Part shown: piece after piece, positions 33,612 to 44,437 of the stretch | Numbering within the stretch: position 1 is the first letter of the stretch | Layout of the letters: each line of letters opens with the position of its first letter | From: Thermoanaerobaculia bacterium | GTDB taxonomy: Bacteria > Acidobacteriota > Thermoanaerobaculia > Multivoradales > JAHEKO01 | Length of the DNA: 64,000 nucleotides | Assembly (NCBI GenBank): GCA_947259925.1 | Contig: CAMYOG010000012.1 | Location: forward strand, 62,990-126,989 | Direction: 5' to 3' | Program-made: the position numbers and the translations under genes | The notes under the pieces: model-generated | Database searches by the model: none | What the model saw: only the letters and a program-made list of their open reading frames with translations | What the model was told of the DNA's origin: nothing

Positions 33612-34521
33612 CCTGTGTCTCTCTCCCCTCGATAGCGTCGGCGATGCGAAGGGCAGTCTTCAGTGCCCGCCGCCCCCCCTGCCCGTCGACGATTCGACTC
33701 GGCTCGCCCCGGCAGGCGCGGAGAAACGCCTCGAGCTCGAGGCGCAACGGCTCTCCGCGCTCGACCTCCGGATTGTGCGGCACGAGCTGCCGGTCGGGCG
33801 AGTCCAGGTCGAGCTTCACCCCACGCAGCGTCTGGCGCTCGTAGTCGAGCGAGTAGTAGGTGCTCTCGAGGAAGACCCGCAGCTTGCGCATGCTCTCCGC
33901 CGAGATCCGCCACGCGGTCACGTTGGCCACACAGCCCGACTCGAGCGCCACCCGCACGCTGGCGATGTCGACCCGCTCGGTCAGGACGTTGATCCCGGTC
34001 GCTCGGATCTCGCTGATCGGGCTCGGATCGAGCGCGTGCACGATCTGCAGATCGTGGATCATCAGATCGAGCACCACGTCGATGTCGAGGCTGCGCGGCT
34101 TGAACGCCGCCATCCGGTGGACCTCGAGGAAGCCCGGAGGCACGCCGAGACCGATCAGCCTCTGGACCGCCGGGTTGAAGAACTCGGTGTGACCGACCGC
34201 CAGCACGCTGTGCTGGGCGGCCGCTACCAGGGCGTCGGCCTCCTCGAGCGAGCCGGTGATCGGCTTCTCGACCAAGACGTGCAGGCCGCGGCCGAGTAGC
34301 TCGACCCCGATCTCGGCGTGCTCGACCGTCGGCACGGCGAGCACCACGGCGTCGACTCGCTCGGCCAGCTCCTCGAGCGTCGCGAAGGTCGGGCAGCCGT
34401 ACTCCTCGGAGATCGCGGTCGCGACCTGGTCGTCGCGGTCGCAGATGCCGATCAGCTCGGCGTCGGCGAGCTCGCCGAGGATCCGGACGTGGTGGCGGCC
34501 CATCGCCCCCGTACCGACCAC
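33604..34521 (-). CDS. Gfo/Idh/MocA family dehydrogenase, GnnA-like candidate
   Basis: NAD(P)-dependent sugar dehydrogenase family. The Rossmann region VGTGAMGRHHVRILGE and the catalytic motif LVEKPITGSLEEADAL are present, then VGHTEFFNPAVQRL. Starting at GTG 34521 gives 305 residues but cuts off the first beta strand (VRVGV), which is encoded upstream in frame; the only early codon there is a CTG at 34557, beside a GAGGGGGAG purine run inside lpxA. The true start is probably CTG 34557 (317 residues). Directly follows lpxA, the setting of gnnA in some bacteria, where GnnA oxidises UDP-GlcNAc at C3. No GnnB aminotransferase gene is in the window. Confidence 0.82.
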   Translation of the reverse strand: MVGTGAMGRHHVRILGELADAELIGICDRDDQVATAISEEYGCPTFATLEELAERVDAVVLAVPTVEHAEIGVELLGRGLHVLVEKPITGSLEEADALVAAAQHSVLAVGHTEFFNPAVQRLIGLGVPPGFLEVHRMAAFKPRSLDIDVVLDLMIHDLQIVHALDPSPISEIRATGINVLTERVDIASVRVALESGCVANVTAWRISAESMRKLRVFLESTYYSLDYERQTLRGVKLDLDSPDRQLVPHNPEVERGEPLRLELEAFLRACRGEPSRIVDGQGGRRALKTALRIADAIEGRETQDG

Positions 34522-34549
34522 TCCGACGCGTACCGGCCCGATCGGCGAG

Positions 34550-35371
34550 TCAGTCAGTCGCTCCCCCTCGCGATCCGCCTCGACCCGGAGGCGTCTTGAG
34601 GATTCCGCGCTGAGTCGATTCGAGGAACTCGATCAGGTAGGCGATGTCCTCGTTCTCTCCTTGCTCGTCGCGCAGCTTGGCCAGTGCGTCGGCCGTGTTC
34701 AGCCCGGAGCGCACCAGCGTGCGATAGGCCGACTCGAGCGGCCGCAGCCGATCCTCGTCGAAGCCGCGCCGCTGGAGTCCGATGCGATTGATGCCTAGAC
34801 AGACCGCCTTCAGACCGACAGTCTTGGCGTACGGCAGCGCGTCCATGGTCACCACCGTGTAGCCGCCGATGTAGGCGTGGCGGCCGATCCGGCAGAACTG
34901 ATGGACCGCGCAGAAGGCGCTCAGGATGGCATCGTCGGCGACCTCGACGTGGCCGGCGAGCGTCGACGCGTTGCCGAAGATCGTGCGGTCGCCGACGATG
35001 CAGTCATGGGCGACGTGGGTATAGGCCATGAACAGGTTACCGTTGCCGACCCTGGTGACCCCACCACCCAGCTCCGTGCCCCGATGCAGAGTCGCGAACT
35101 CGCGGATCGTGTTGTCGTCGCCGATCTCGAGATAGCTCCGCTCACCGTGGAACTTCAGATCCTGCGGCCGAAAGCCGACGCACGCCTGGCCGAAGATCCG
35201 GTTGCGCTCGCCGATCCGGGTCGGTCCGTGGATCTGGGCGGCGGCGCCGATCTCGGTACCGCTGCCGACCACCACGTCCGCGCCGATGATCGCGAACGGC
35301 CCCACCGACACGTCGCTCGCCAGCTCGGCGCTCGGGTCGATGACCGCGGTGGGGTGTATCCGACTCTCCAT
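34550..35371 (-). CDS. lpxA: Acyl-ACP:UDP-N-acetylglucosamine O-acyltransferase
   Basis: First acylation of lipid A. The 273-residue left-handed beta-helix protein begins IHPTAVIDPSAELASDVSVG with hexapeptide repeats, holds the catalytic His in MAYTHVAHDC, and contains NASTLAGHVEV and FCAVHQFCRIGRHAYIGG. The C-terminal helical part is slightly longer than in E. coli and ends in a Gly/Arg-rich tail. It follows fabZ by 27 bp in the conserved lpxD-fabZ-lpxA order. Confidence 0.97.
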   Translation of the reverse strand: MESRIHPTAVIDPSAELASDVSVGPFAIIGADVVVGSGTEIGAAAQIHGPTRIGERNRIFGQACVGFRPQDLKFHGERSYLEIGDDNTIREFATLHRGTELGGGVTRVGNGNLFMAYTHVAHDCIVGDRTIFGNASTLAGHVEVADDAILSAFCAVHQFCRIGRHAYIGGYTVVTMDALPYAKTVGLKAVCLGINRIGLQRRGFDEDRLRPLESAYRTLVRSGLNTADALAKLRDEQGENEDIAYLIEFLESTQRGILKTPPGRGGSRGGATD

Positions 35372-35398
35372 TCGATCCCTGCTCGATCCCTGCGGGGG

Positions 35399-35839
35399 CT
35401 ATCGGTCGACCATGCTCGAGCTGCAGACCGCTTCGACGCACAGCTGGCCGTCGACCAGCGCCCGTCCCTCGAGCTTCGCGAAGTTCGATCGGGCGCGCAG
35501 GAGCTCGACCTCGTAGATGACCTGATCGCCCGGTACCACCGGGCGGCGGAAGCGTGCCCGGTCGATGCCACTGAAGTAGAGCAGCTTGCTCTCCCGGTCT
35601 TCGAGCTCGTGCAGCAGCAGGATCCCCGCCGCTTGCGCCAGCCCCTCGACCAGCAGTACGCCGGGCATCACCGGATGCCCCGGGAAGTGGCCCTGGAAGT
35701 AGGGCTCGTTGACGCTCACGCTCTTCATCGCGACGATCCGTCGCTGCGGCTCGATCTCGAGCACCCGATCGACCAGCAGGATCGGGTAGCGGTGTGGCAA
35801 GACCGATTGAATCCACCCTATGTCGCGCATCTCAGCCAC
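35399..35839 (-). CDS. fabZ: 3-hydroxyacyl-[acyl-carrier-protein] dehydratase
   Basis: Fatty-acid elongation enzyme supplying acyl chains, hot-dog fold. Family motifs: IQSVLPHRYPILLVDRVLE, then the catalytic His and Glu in FQGHFPGHPVMPGVLLVEGLAQ. I chose GTG 35839, five bases after the lpxD stop, giving 146 residues; ATG 35830 is an alternative. A start further upstream would add a 35-residue Arg/Ala-rich tail that overlaps lpxD and looks spurious. Confidence 0.95.
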   Translation of the reverse strand: MAEMRDIGWIQSVLPHRYPILLVDRVLEIEPQRRIVAMKSVSVNEPYFQGHFPGHPVMPGVLLVEGLAQAAGILLLHELEDRESKLLYFSGIDRARFRRPVVPGDQVIYEVELLRARSNFAKLEGRALVDGQLCVEAVCSSSMVDR

Positions 35840-35844
35840 TCTCT

Positions 35845-36870
35845 CTACCCTTTCTGGTCTCTGCCGCCGAGCAGCCGCTCGAGCTCGCGTAGACGCCGCC
35901 GCATCTCCTCCAGACGATTCGTCAGCGCCTGCGTCTTTCGCCACTGATTCGCCTCCACCGCCGGGATGCCGGCGACGGTCTCTCCGGCCTCGACCGGTTT
36001 GAAGACCGCCGACTTCGCGGTGACCCGGCTGCCGTCGCCCAGCTCGAGGTGGCCTGCCACCCCGGACTGTCCAGCCATCACGACGCCCGCACCCAGAGCT
36101 GTGCTCCCCGACACTCCGACCTGCGAGACCAGCAGGCAGCCGCGACCGATCCGCGCATTGTGCCCGACTTGCACGAGGTTGTCGATCTTGGTCCCCGCGC
36201 CGATGTGCGTCGCTGCCAGCAGCGCCCGATCGACCGCACAGTTGGCGCCGATCTCGACGTCCGCATCGACGATCGTACGCCCGACGTGGCGTAGCTTCGT
36301 ATGCTCGATCCCGCGCGTCGCATAGCCGTAGCCGTCGCTCCCGAGGACGACTCCCGAGTGCAGGACCGAGCGAGCTCCGACGTCGGTCTTGTCGTAGAGC
36401 ACGACCTGCGGGAAGAGGACCGCGTCGTCGCCGATCGTGCAGTCGCCACCGACGACCACGTGCGGGTGGATCACGGCACGTGCGCCTACCTCGCTGCTCG
36501 CGCCGATCACCGAGAAGGCGCCGATTGACGCCGAAGCGTCGACGCGAGCGGTCGGGTCGACCAGCGCGGACGCATGCACGCCACTCGGGATCTCGATCGC
36601 CGGCGGATAGAACTCCTCGATCAGCATCGCCAGGGCATGGCGCGGCTCACGCGCGACCAGTAGATCGCGGTCGAGGCCTCGCATGTTCTCGCCGACCAGG
36701 AAGGCGCCCGCACGACTCGCCGCCGCCTTCTGGCGATAGGCGGGGATCACGAACGAGATGTCGGTCTCCCCGGCCTCGTCGAGCGTAGTCAGGCCGCCGA
36801 TGACCCGGTCCGGATCGCCCTCTACCCTACCTTCCACGAGCTCCGCGAGCTCGGAGAGTCGGCGCTGCAA
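35845..36870 (-). CDS. lpxD: UDP-3-O-acylglucosamine N-acyltransferase
   Basis: Third step of lipid A synthesis. The 341-residue protein has the N-terminal uridine-binding domain (LSELAELVEGRVEGDPDRV), a left-handed beta-helix of hexapeptide repeats, and the catalytic His near NLVQVGHNARIGRGCLL. A short C-terminal coiled coil follows. Starts at TTG 36870, eight bases after the ompH stop, with AGGTAG upstream. Order ompH-lpxD-fabZ-lpxA is conserved in diderms. Confidence 0.96.
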   Translation of the reverse strand: MQRRLSELAELVEGRVEGDPDRVIGGLTTLDEAGETDISFVIPAYRQKAAASRAGAFLVGENMRGLDRDLLVAREPRHALAMLIEEFYPPAIEIPSGVHASALVDPTARVDASASIGAFSVIGASSEVGARAVIHPHVVVGGDCTIGDDAVLFPQVVLYDKTDVGARSVLHSGVVLGSDGYGYATRGIEHTKLRHVGRTIVDADVEIGANCAVDRALLAATHIGAGTKIDNLVQVGHNARIGRGCLLVSQVGVSGSTALGAGVVMAGQSGVAGHLELGDGSRVTAKSAVFKPVEAGETVAGIPAVEANQWRKTQALTNRLEEMRRRLRELERLLGGRDQKG

Positions 36871-36878
36871 CAGGCTAC

Positions 36879-37499
36879 CTACTCACCTGGCTCGTCACCG
36901 GAGCCTTGCGCCTCGGCTTCCTCGCCCGAGGGGCGCTGAGCGTCGAATCGCGCGATCACCTGATCCGTTATGTCGAGCTTGGGATCGGCGAACAGGAGTC
37001 CCGCCTCGAACTTGTTGAAGATCAGAGTCATGCCGGATTCGCGGCCGACCTGGTCGATGATCGGCATGATCTGTTGGTTGAAGTCGGCCATCGCGGTCGA
37101 CGACGCGACCTCGATCTCGCGCTGGGCGTCGGCCTCGAAGCGCTGCAGGGCGATCACCTTCTCCTCGAGCTCCTTCTCGAGCTCGGCGATCTTCTCCGGC
37201 GACAGGGCGAGCCGGCTCTGCGTGATGCGCGTCTGGAGCTCCTGCGCCTCCTGCTGTTTCACCTGCCCTTCGGCCTGCTTCTGCTCGCGCAGCTGCTTGA
37301 GCCCCTCGAGCAACCCGAGACCGTACTGGGAACTCTGGAATACCCGGCCGGCATCTACCACACCGATGGTTGAAGTCACGGCCTCCTGGGCCGCGGCCGC
37401 GACCGGGAAGAACGCCAGGACCGCACCGGCGAGCGCCAACCCACCCATCGTGCGGACGAGGGCTCGCCCCGGGTACAACGAAAAGCGTCTCTGACTCAT
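36879..37499 (-). CDS. OmpH/Skp-family periplasmic chaperone
   Basis: A 206-residue exported protein: signal peptide ending AAAAQ (about residue 38), a short beta part (STIGVVDAGRVFQSS), a long charged coiled coil (about 60-150, Glu/Gln/Lys rich) and a C-terminal strand region (GMTLIFNKFEAGLLFADPKLDIT). This is the Skp prefoldin-like architecture, which carries unfolded outer-membrane proteins to BamA, encoded just upstream. AGGAG lies 6 nt before ATG 37499. The acidic tail SGEEAEAQGSGDEPGE is extra. Confidence 0.93.
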   Translation of the reverse strand: MSQRRFSLYPGRALVRTMGGLALAGAVLAFFPVAAAAQEAVTSTIGVVDAGRVFQSSQYGLGLLEGLKQLREQKQAEGQVKQQEAQELQTRITQSRLALSPEKIAELEKELEEKVIALQRFEADAQREIEVASSTAMADFNQQIMPIIDQVGRESGMTLIFNKFEAGLLFADPKLDITDQVIARFDAQRPSGEEAEAQGSGDEPGE

Positions 37500-37514
37500 T
37501 GGACTCTCCTGGTC

Positions 37515-39884
37515 CTAGAAGCTCGGACCTATGCTGAATTGGAAGCTCTCAAACCGGTCGTCCGGCAGGGGGTCGACGTTGTTCGACCAGATGAATCTTA
37601 GCGGAGCGCCGAACAGCGGCACATTCACTTGCAGCTCGACGCCGGCCGACATCCGGAGGTTATCGAAGCTGATGTCCTGCTCCTGCACCCAGACATTACC
37701 GGCGTCGAAGAAACCTATCAGTCGGAACGGCCCGCCGAGAAGGATGATCCCCTCGAGGTTGGCCCGGAACATCCGGTCACCGCCGATCGGCACGCCGAAC
37801 TCGTCGAGAATCGTGTTGCCGGCTTCGTCTCGCGCCCAGATCGACCGGAATCGGAACCCGCGGACGCTGTTCTCGCCGCCCAGGTAGAAGCGGTCGAAGA
37901 AGAACAGGTCGCTCCCCTCGAGCGGCTCGATGATCCCCGCCTCGACGTTGCCCGCCACCACCGTGCGCACACCGGTCTTGGTCACCGGTATGTACTTGGT
38001 GGCGTTGCCGCGGGTGCGCAGGAAGTCGGTGGTCCCGCCTAGCGGCCCGCCTGCCCATTCGACGCTGGCCGAGTAGCGCGTGCCGACCGTCGGCTGCAAG
38101 CGGCTATCGCGCCGGTCCCGGGTCCACTGGGTCGTGAAGCTGGACACCTTGCGATCGAACTCCTGGGTGACGGTCGTGCCGTCACCGAGCGTGACCGGGC
38201 GCCGGTCTTCGGAATCGAACCGGCTCAAGCTGAAGCTGATGTTGCTGAACAGCCCGAGCCGGCGGCCGTAGGTGAGCGTCAGACCCTCGGTCTTCTGCTC
38301 CAGGCGCTGGCCGGGCAGCAGCTGGAAGTTGAGATCGCGTGCGAATAGCTGGATGCCGGCCGACTGCGGCCGGCCGAGGAACCAGGGCACGAGATAGGAG
38401 ACGTCGAAGACGTCCTGCCGCCGTCCGGACTGGATCGAGACGCCGAGGGTCTCACCGCGGCCGAGGAAGTTGCGGCTGCGGAACGAGAACTGGCCGAAGA
38501 AGCCGTCGATCTCGCTGAAGCCGGCGCCGAAGAGTAGCTCGGTCCGATCGCCCTCGTCGCCCTTGATGGTCAGGTCGACGGTCTTCTCCTCGGTATCGAA
38601 GTCGAAGGCGACCGGATCCTCCTCGTTGACCTTGAAGAACTCGAGCTGGCCGATGCGGAGCAAGCTGTTGCGCAGCGCGCCCGAGTTGAGCAGCAGCGAC
38701 TCCTGGATACCGAGCTCGCGCCGCAGTACCCGGTCGCGGGTGCGACGGTTGCCCTCGAACTCGATCCGGCCGACCCGGTACTGGTCGCCCTCGTCCACCA
38801 GCAGCACCACGTCGGCCACCTGGTCTTCTCGCTCGATCAGCTCGGGCTCGATCAGCGCGAAAACGTGGCCGCTGTTCTTGTACAGCTCGGTGACCGTCTC
38901 GATGCCCTCTTCGATCACCTTGGAGCGCAGCCAGCCGCCGCCCGGCTTCTCGAACTGGCCCAGGATGATCTCGTCGCCGAGCTTCTCGTTGCCCTCGACG
39001 GTGATCTCTCCGAGCTTCCATCGGGCACCCTCCTCCACCGGTATCGTCAGATAGAGGCGGCGGTTCTGCTGCTTGAGGGTCTCCGCTCCGGGGTTCTTGG
39101 CGCGGATCTCGACCTTCGGCTCGCCCAGAACCACGTTCTTGTAGCCGGCGCGCCGGTAGATCGTGCGCACCGAGTCGAGGTCCTCCTCGAGCGTCGGCTC
39201 CTTGTAGATGTCCTTCTTGCGGAGCTTGCTGATGAAGCCGCTCTCCTTGGTCTTCTTCATCGAGTAGCGCAGCCGGCGATCGCTGAAGACCGTATTGCCC
39301 TCGAAGTCGATGTCTTCGATCCGGACCTTGTCGCCTTCGTCGATGGTGAAGATCACCCGTCGGTCGTTCTCCACCGCTTCGATCCGGTAGCTCGCCTCGG
39401 CAAGGCGGAACCCCTTCTCGGCGTAGAGCTCTTCGATCAGGACCTGGAGACGTCGGAGCTCCCCGCGATTGAGCGGATCGCCCTCGCGCACTCGGAGGCG
39501 ATTGCGGGTGACCTCCTCGTTGATGTCGGTGCGACTGAGCCGCTTGATCCCCTGGTATTCGATCGAGCGCAGGATCGGTCGCTCCTCGATCGTGATCACC
39601 AGTGCGACCCCGTCGCCCTGACGCTCGGCCGTGATCTCGAAGTTGTCGATCAGGTTCCGCTCCCAGAGTCCGTGCACGGCCTCGTTGAGCGCCTTGGCGT
39701 CGTAGGTTCCGCCGACCGACAGACCGAGATAGAAGTCGAGCGAGTCCTCCGGCAGCGAGACCAAACCCTGGTAGGTGACCGAGCGGATCGGCAGGCCGTC
39801 GAGCTCCTGTGCCCGTGCAGGCAGACCGTGGCCGAGCAGCGTCGTGACCAGCGCCAAGCAGGCCAAAAAGGCGGTCCGTCTCAT
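37515..39884 (-). CDS. bamA: Outer membrane protein assembly factor BamA
   Basis: Core of the outer-membrane beta-barrel insertion machinery. The 789-residue protein has a signal peptide (LACLALVTTLLGHGLPARAQ), successive POTRA domains (about 30-440; each shows a pattern like IRSVTYQGLVSLPED or VGRIEFEGNRRTRDRVL), and an Omp85 barrel with the lid-lock motif VRGFRF and a C-terminal aromatic residue (FQFSIGPSF). Length is near the E. coli protein. It heads the envelope operon. Confidence 0.97.
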   Translation of the reverse strand: MRRTAFLACLALVTTLLGHGLPARAQELDGLPIRSVTYQGLVSLPEDSLDFYLGLSVGGTYDAKALNEAVHGLWERNLIDNFEITAERQGDGVALVITIEERPILRSIEYQGIKRLSRTDINEEVTRNRLRVREGDPLNRGELRRLQVLIEELYAEKGFRLAEASYRIEAVENDRRVIFTIDEGDKVRIEDIDFEGNTVFSDRRLRYSMKKTKESGFISKLRKKDIYKEPTLEEDLDSVRTIYRRAGYKNVVLGEPKVEIRAKNPGAETLKQQNRRLYLTIPVEEGARWKLGEITVEGNEKLGDEIILGQFEKPGGGWLRSKVIEEGIETVTELYKNSGHVFALIEPELIEREDQVADVVLLVDEGDQYRVGRIEFEGNRRTRDRVLRRELGIQESLLLNSGALRNSLLRIGQLEFFKVNEEDPVAFDFDTEEKTVDLTIKGDEGDRTELLFGAGFSEIDGFFGQFSFRSRNFLGRGETLGVSIQSGRRQDVFDVSYLVPWFLGRPQSAGIQLFARDLNFQLLPGQRLEQKTEGLTLTYGRRLGLFSNISFSLSRFDSEDRRPVTLGDGTTVTQEFDRKVSSFTTQWTRDRRDSRLQPTVGTRYSASVEWAGGPLGGTTDFLRTRGNATKYIPVTKTGVRTVVAGNVEAGIIEPLEGSDLFFFDRFYLGGENSVRGFRFRSIWARDEAGNTILDEFGVPIGGDRMFRANLEGIILLGGPFRLIGFFDAGNVWVQEQDISFDNLRMSAGVELQVNVPLFGAPLRFIWSNNVDPLPDDRFESFQFSIGPSF

Positions 39885-39911
39885 AGCTGGGTTCGAGCTG
39901 CCATTCCTAGA

Positions 39912-39931
39912 GGGCCGGGTTTCCCCGACCC
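39912..39931 (-). terminator. GAAA-tetraloop hairpin between clpC and bamA
   Basis: On the minus strand an 8-bp stem, GGGTCGGG and CCCGGCCC, is closed by GAAA. One pair is G-U, which would be a C-A mismatch on the plus strand, so the structure belongs to minus-strand RNA. It sits 75 nt after the clpC stop and 28 nt before the bamA ATG. No U-tract follows, so it could equally be a bamA leader element. Confidence 0.4.
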
Positions 39932-40005
39932 GCTTCGTACCGACTTGACAAACGCATCCTCAGTGCAAGAAGCGAGCCATCGCCCGCACCGGAATCGAGC
40001 CTGGA

Positions 40006-42432
<2,427 letters not shown>

Positions 42433-42512
42433 GTCGATCCAGCCTCGTTGGCCTGCCGCCGTCGCTCGGCTCCGGTTTTGGGATTGCCTGATATTCCTTT
42501 ATCGATCGTTAG

Positions 42513-43211
42513 TTAGCCCGATCCAGACGCTCCCGCGAACGCCTCCAGCCTGCCACCGTCGAGCTGCAGAAGTCTACCACAGCGGTTGGCGAGCGCCGGG
42601 TTGTGGGTCACCACCAGAGCGGTCGTTCCGTGCCCCTCCTGAAGCGCGATCATCAGGTCGAAAACCCGCACCGCGCTCTCCGGATCGAGGTTCCCGGTCG
42701 GCTCGTCGGCGAGCAACAGGGGCGGCTCCAGGAGGAGCGCTCGACAGAGGGCGACGCGCTGCCGCTCACCGCCGGAGAGCTGGTTCGGGAAGTGGTCCGA
42801 GCGATCTTCGAGCCCCACCTCGGCGAGCAGCTCGAGCGCCCGGTCGCGCGCTCGCCCGCTCCGCCAACCGGCGATCTTGCCCGGCATCATGACGTTCTCG
42901 AGGGCGTCGAAGTCGGCCAGCAGCTCCTGGAACTGGAAGACGAAGCCGATCGTCCGATTGCGGAAGCGCGCCGCCTCGACCGGATCCAGACCCGCAACCG
43001 CCGTGCCGCCGATCTCGATCGACCCGGCGTCGGGGACGTCGAGCGCCCCTAGCAGGTGCAGGAGGGTCGACTTGCCCGAGCCCGACGGGCCGACCACGGC
43101 GACGAACTCACCCGGCTCGACCGAGAGATCGGCGCCCCGTAGGACGTCGACACTCCGCTCGCCGTCCCGGTAGGACTTGTGCAGCCCCGTCGCCTCGATC
43201 GCTACGCTCAT
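42513..43211 (-). CDS. lolD: Lipoprotein-releasing ABC transporter ATPase LolD
   Basis: MacB/LolD-type ATPase energising lipoprotein release from the inner membrane. The 232-residue protein shows Walker A VGPSGSGKSTLLHLLGAL, a Q-loop in FVFQFQELLADFDALENVMMP, signature LSGGERQRVALCRALL, Walker B LLLADEPTGNLDP and the switch His in VVTHNP. ATG overlaps the lolC stop by four bases, so subunits are made together. Confidence 0.95.
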   Translation of the reverse strand: MSVAIEATGLHKSYRDGERSVDVLRGADLSVEPGEFVAVVGPSGSGKSTLLHLLGALDVPDAGSIEIGGTAVAGLDPVEAARFRNRTIGFVFQFQELLADFDALENVMMPGKIAGWRSGRARDRALELLAEVGLEDRSDHFPNQLSGGERQRVALCRALLLEPPLLLADEPTGNLDPESAVRVFDLMIALQEGHGTTALVVTHNPALANRCGRLLQLDGGRLEAFAGASGSG

Positions 43212-44398
43212 CGCCGAAGCGCCTCGACCGGTTGCAGAGCGGCCGCTCGCCGGGCGGCGTAGCCGGCTCCGATCAGGGCCACCGTGACCGTCGCCACCAG
43301 GATGACGGCGACGTCGAACGGTCGCACGTCGAACGGTACATAGTCGAGGAAATAGACACCGGTCGGAATCCGAATCAACCGCGTGCGGTCGAGAAAGAGC
43401 GCCAGGCCGAGCCCGACGGCGCCGCCGACCGCGACCCCGAGGCCGGCGAGGAGGCCTCCCAACAGGGTGAATATCCGACGGAGCGCACCGGGGTCGGTGC
43501 CCATCGCGCCCAGGATTCCGACCTCGCGTCGCTTGCTGGCGATGATCAGTGTCAAGTCCGAGACCAGCGCGAGCGAGGCGACCGCCACGATCAGGAAGAC
43601 CGCGACGAACATCAAGCTCTTCTCCAGCCGGAGCGCGAAGAACAGACCGCGGTTGAGCTCCCGCCAGGTACGGATCGCGGTGCCGGCCGGCACCAGGCCA
43701 TCCAGCTCGGGTGCCAGCACCAGGGCCTTCTGCAGGTCGCCGGTCGCGACCTGTACGCGGTAGCCGCGCGAGCCGAGCAGGCCGGCCGCCTGCTCGAGCG
43801 GTAGCGCGACCCGATCCGTCAGGTCGGTCCGCCCCGAGGCGTAGCGGCCATGGATCGGCAACCGACGGACCCGCGGTTGGGGCCCAAACGGCGACAGGGT
43901 CGGCTTGCTCGAGGCGACCTCGACGACCTGGCCGGGTTCCAGGCCCCAGGCGTCGGCGAGACGCGCTCCGAGGTAGAGCCCTTCCGCTCGATCGCTCGCC
44001 TCCGGAAAGGACGCGGGCAGCTCCCCTTCGAAGCCGATCAGCTCGACCGCGCGCACCCGGCCTTCGGCCGTCACCCAGCCCTGCCCCCGGGTCACCAGCT
44101 GTGCCGCCCCGACCTCGGGTAGCTCGGTGACCGCGTGCCGGATCTCGGCGGCCTCGGCGTAGCCGGTGGCGGTCGGCAGCTGGATCTCGATCTCCGGGGT
44201 CCGCGCCAGGATCTCCTCCTTGAGGGCGCTCTGGAAGCCGGTGAGCATCGCCAGCGCCAGGATCAAGGCGGCCACCCCGAGTGCCAGGCCGGCGGCCGCG
44301 GTGAAGGTCAAGAAGCTGATGAACGCGTCGCGGCGCGTGCTGCGGAGGTAGCGCCTCGCCACCAGGAGAGAGACCGAGCTGGAGCCGGAGCCGAGCAC
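43208..44398 (-). CDS. lolC: Lipoprotein-releasing ABC transporter permease LolC/E
   Basis: A 396-residue permease: N-terminal VARRYLRSTRRDAFISFLTF and first transmembrane helix (AAGLALGVAALILALAMLTGF), a periplasmic MacB_PCD-like domain (about 50-260), and three C-terminal helices of the FtsX core with RREVGILGAMGTDPGALRRIF. Only one permease gene is present, so it would work as a homodimer (LolF-like) unless a partner lies elsewhere. GTG 44398 is chosen because a TAGAAT box ends 7 nt before it; the longer open frame runs through the divergent hpt promoter and gene. Confidence 0.93.
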   Translation of the reverse strand: MLGSGSSSVSLLVARRYLRSTRRDAFISFLTFTAAAGLALGVAALILALAMLTGFQSALKEEILARTPEIEIQLPTATGYAEAAEIRHAVTELPEVGAAQLVTRGQGWVTAEGRVRAVELIGFEGELPASFPEASDRAEGLYLGARLADAWGLEPGQVVEVASSKPTLSPFGPQPRVRRLPIHGRYASGRTDLTDRVALPLEQAAGLLGSRGYRVQVATGDLQKALVLAPELDGLVPAGTAIRTWRELNRGLFFALRLEKSLMFVAVFLIVAVASLALVSDLTLIIASKRREVGILGAMGTDPGALRRIFTLLGGLLAGLGVAVGGAVGLGLALFLDRTRLIRIPTGVYFLDYVPFDVRPFDVAVILVATVTVALIGAGYAARRAAALQPVEALRR

Positions 44399-44405
44399 GG
44401 CGCCG

Positions 44406-44411
44406 ATTCTA
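44406..44411 (-). promoter_or_regulatory. Candidate -10 (TAGAAT) for lolCD
   Basis: TAGAAT on the minus strand ends 7 nt before the lolC GTG. Its start of transcription would fall at or beside the start codon. Confidence 0.5.
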
Positions 44412-44424
44412 CCGCCGGGGACCT

Positions 44425-44430
44425 TATACT
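44425..44430 (+). promoter_or_regulatory. Candidate -10 (TATACT) for hpt-ridA
   Basis: TATACT ends 7 nt before the hpt ATG, with no ribosome-binding site. It lies 13 bp from the divergent lolC -10, so both promoters share 39 bp between start codons. Confidence 0.5.
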
Positions 44431-44437
44431 CGCGCGC

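Noticed and set aside
39945-39950. TTGACA as a plus-strand promoter element
   Set aside because: No -10 at the right distance and no plus-strand gene follows.
42433-42512. CIRCE or other HrcA site before clpC
   Set aside because: No TTAGCACTC/GAGTGCTAA inverted repeat is present.
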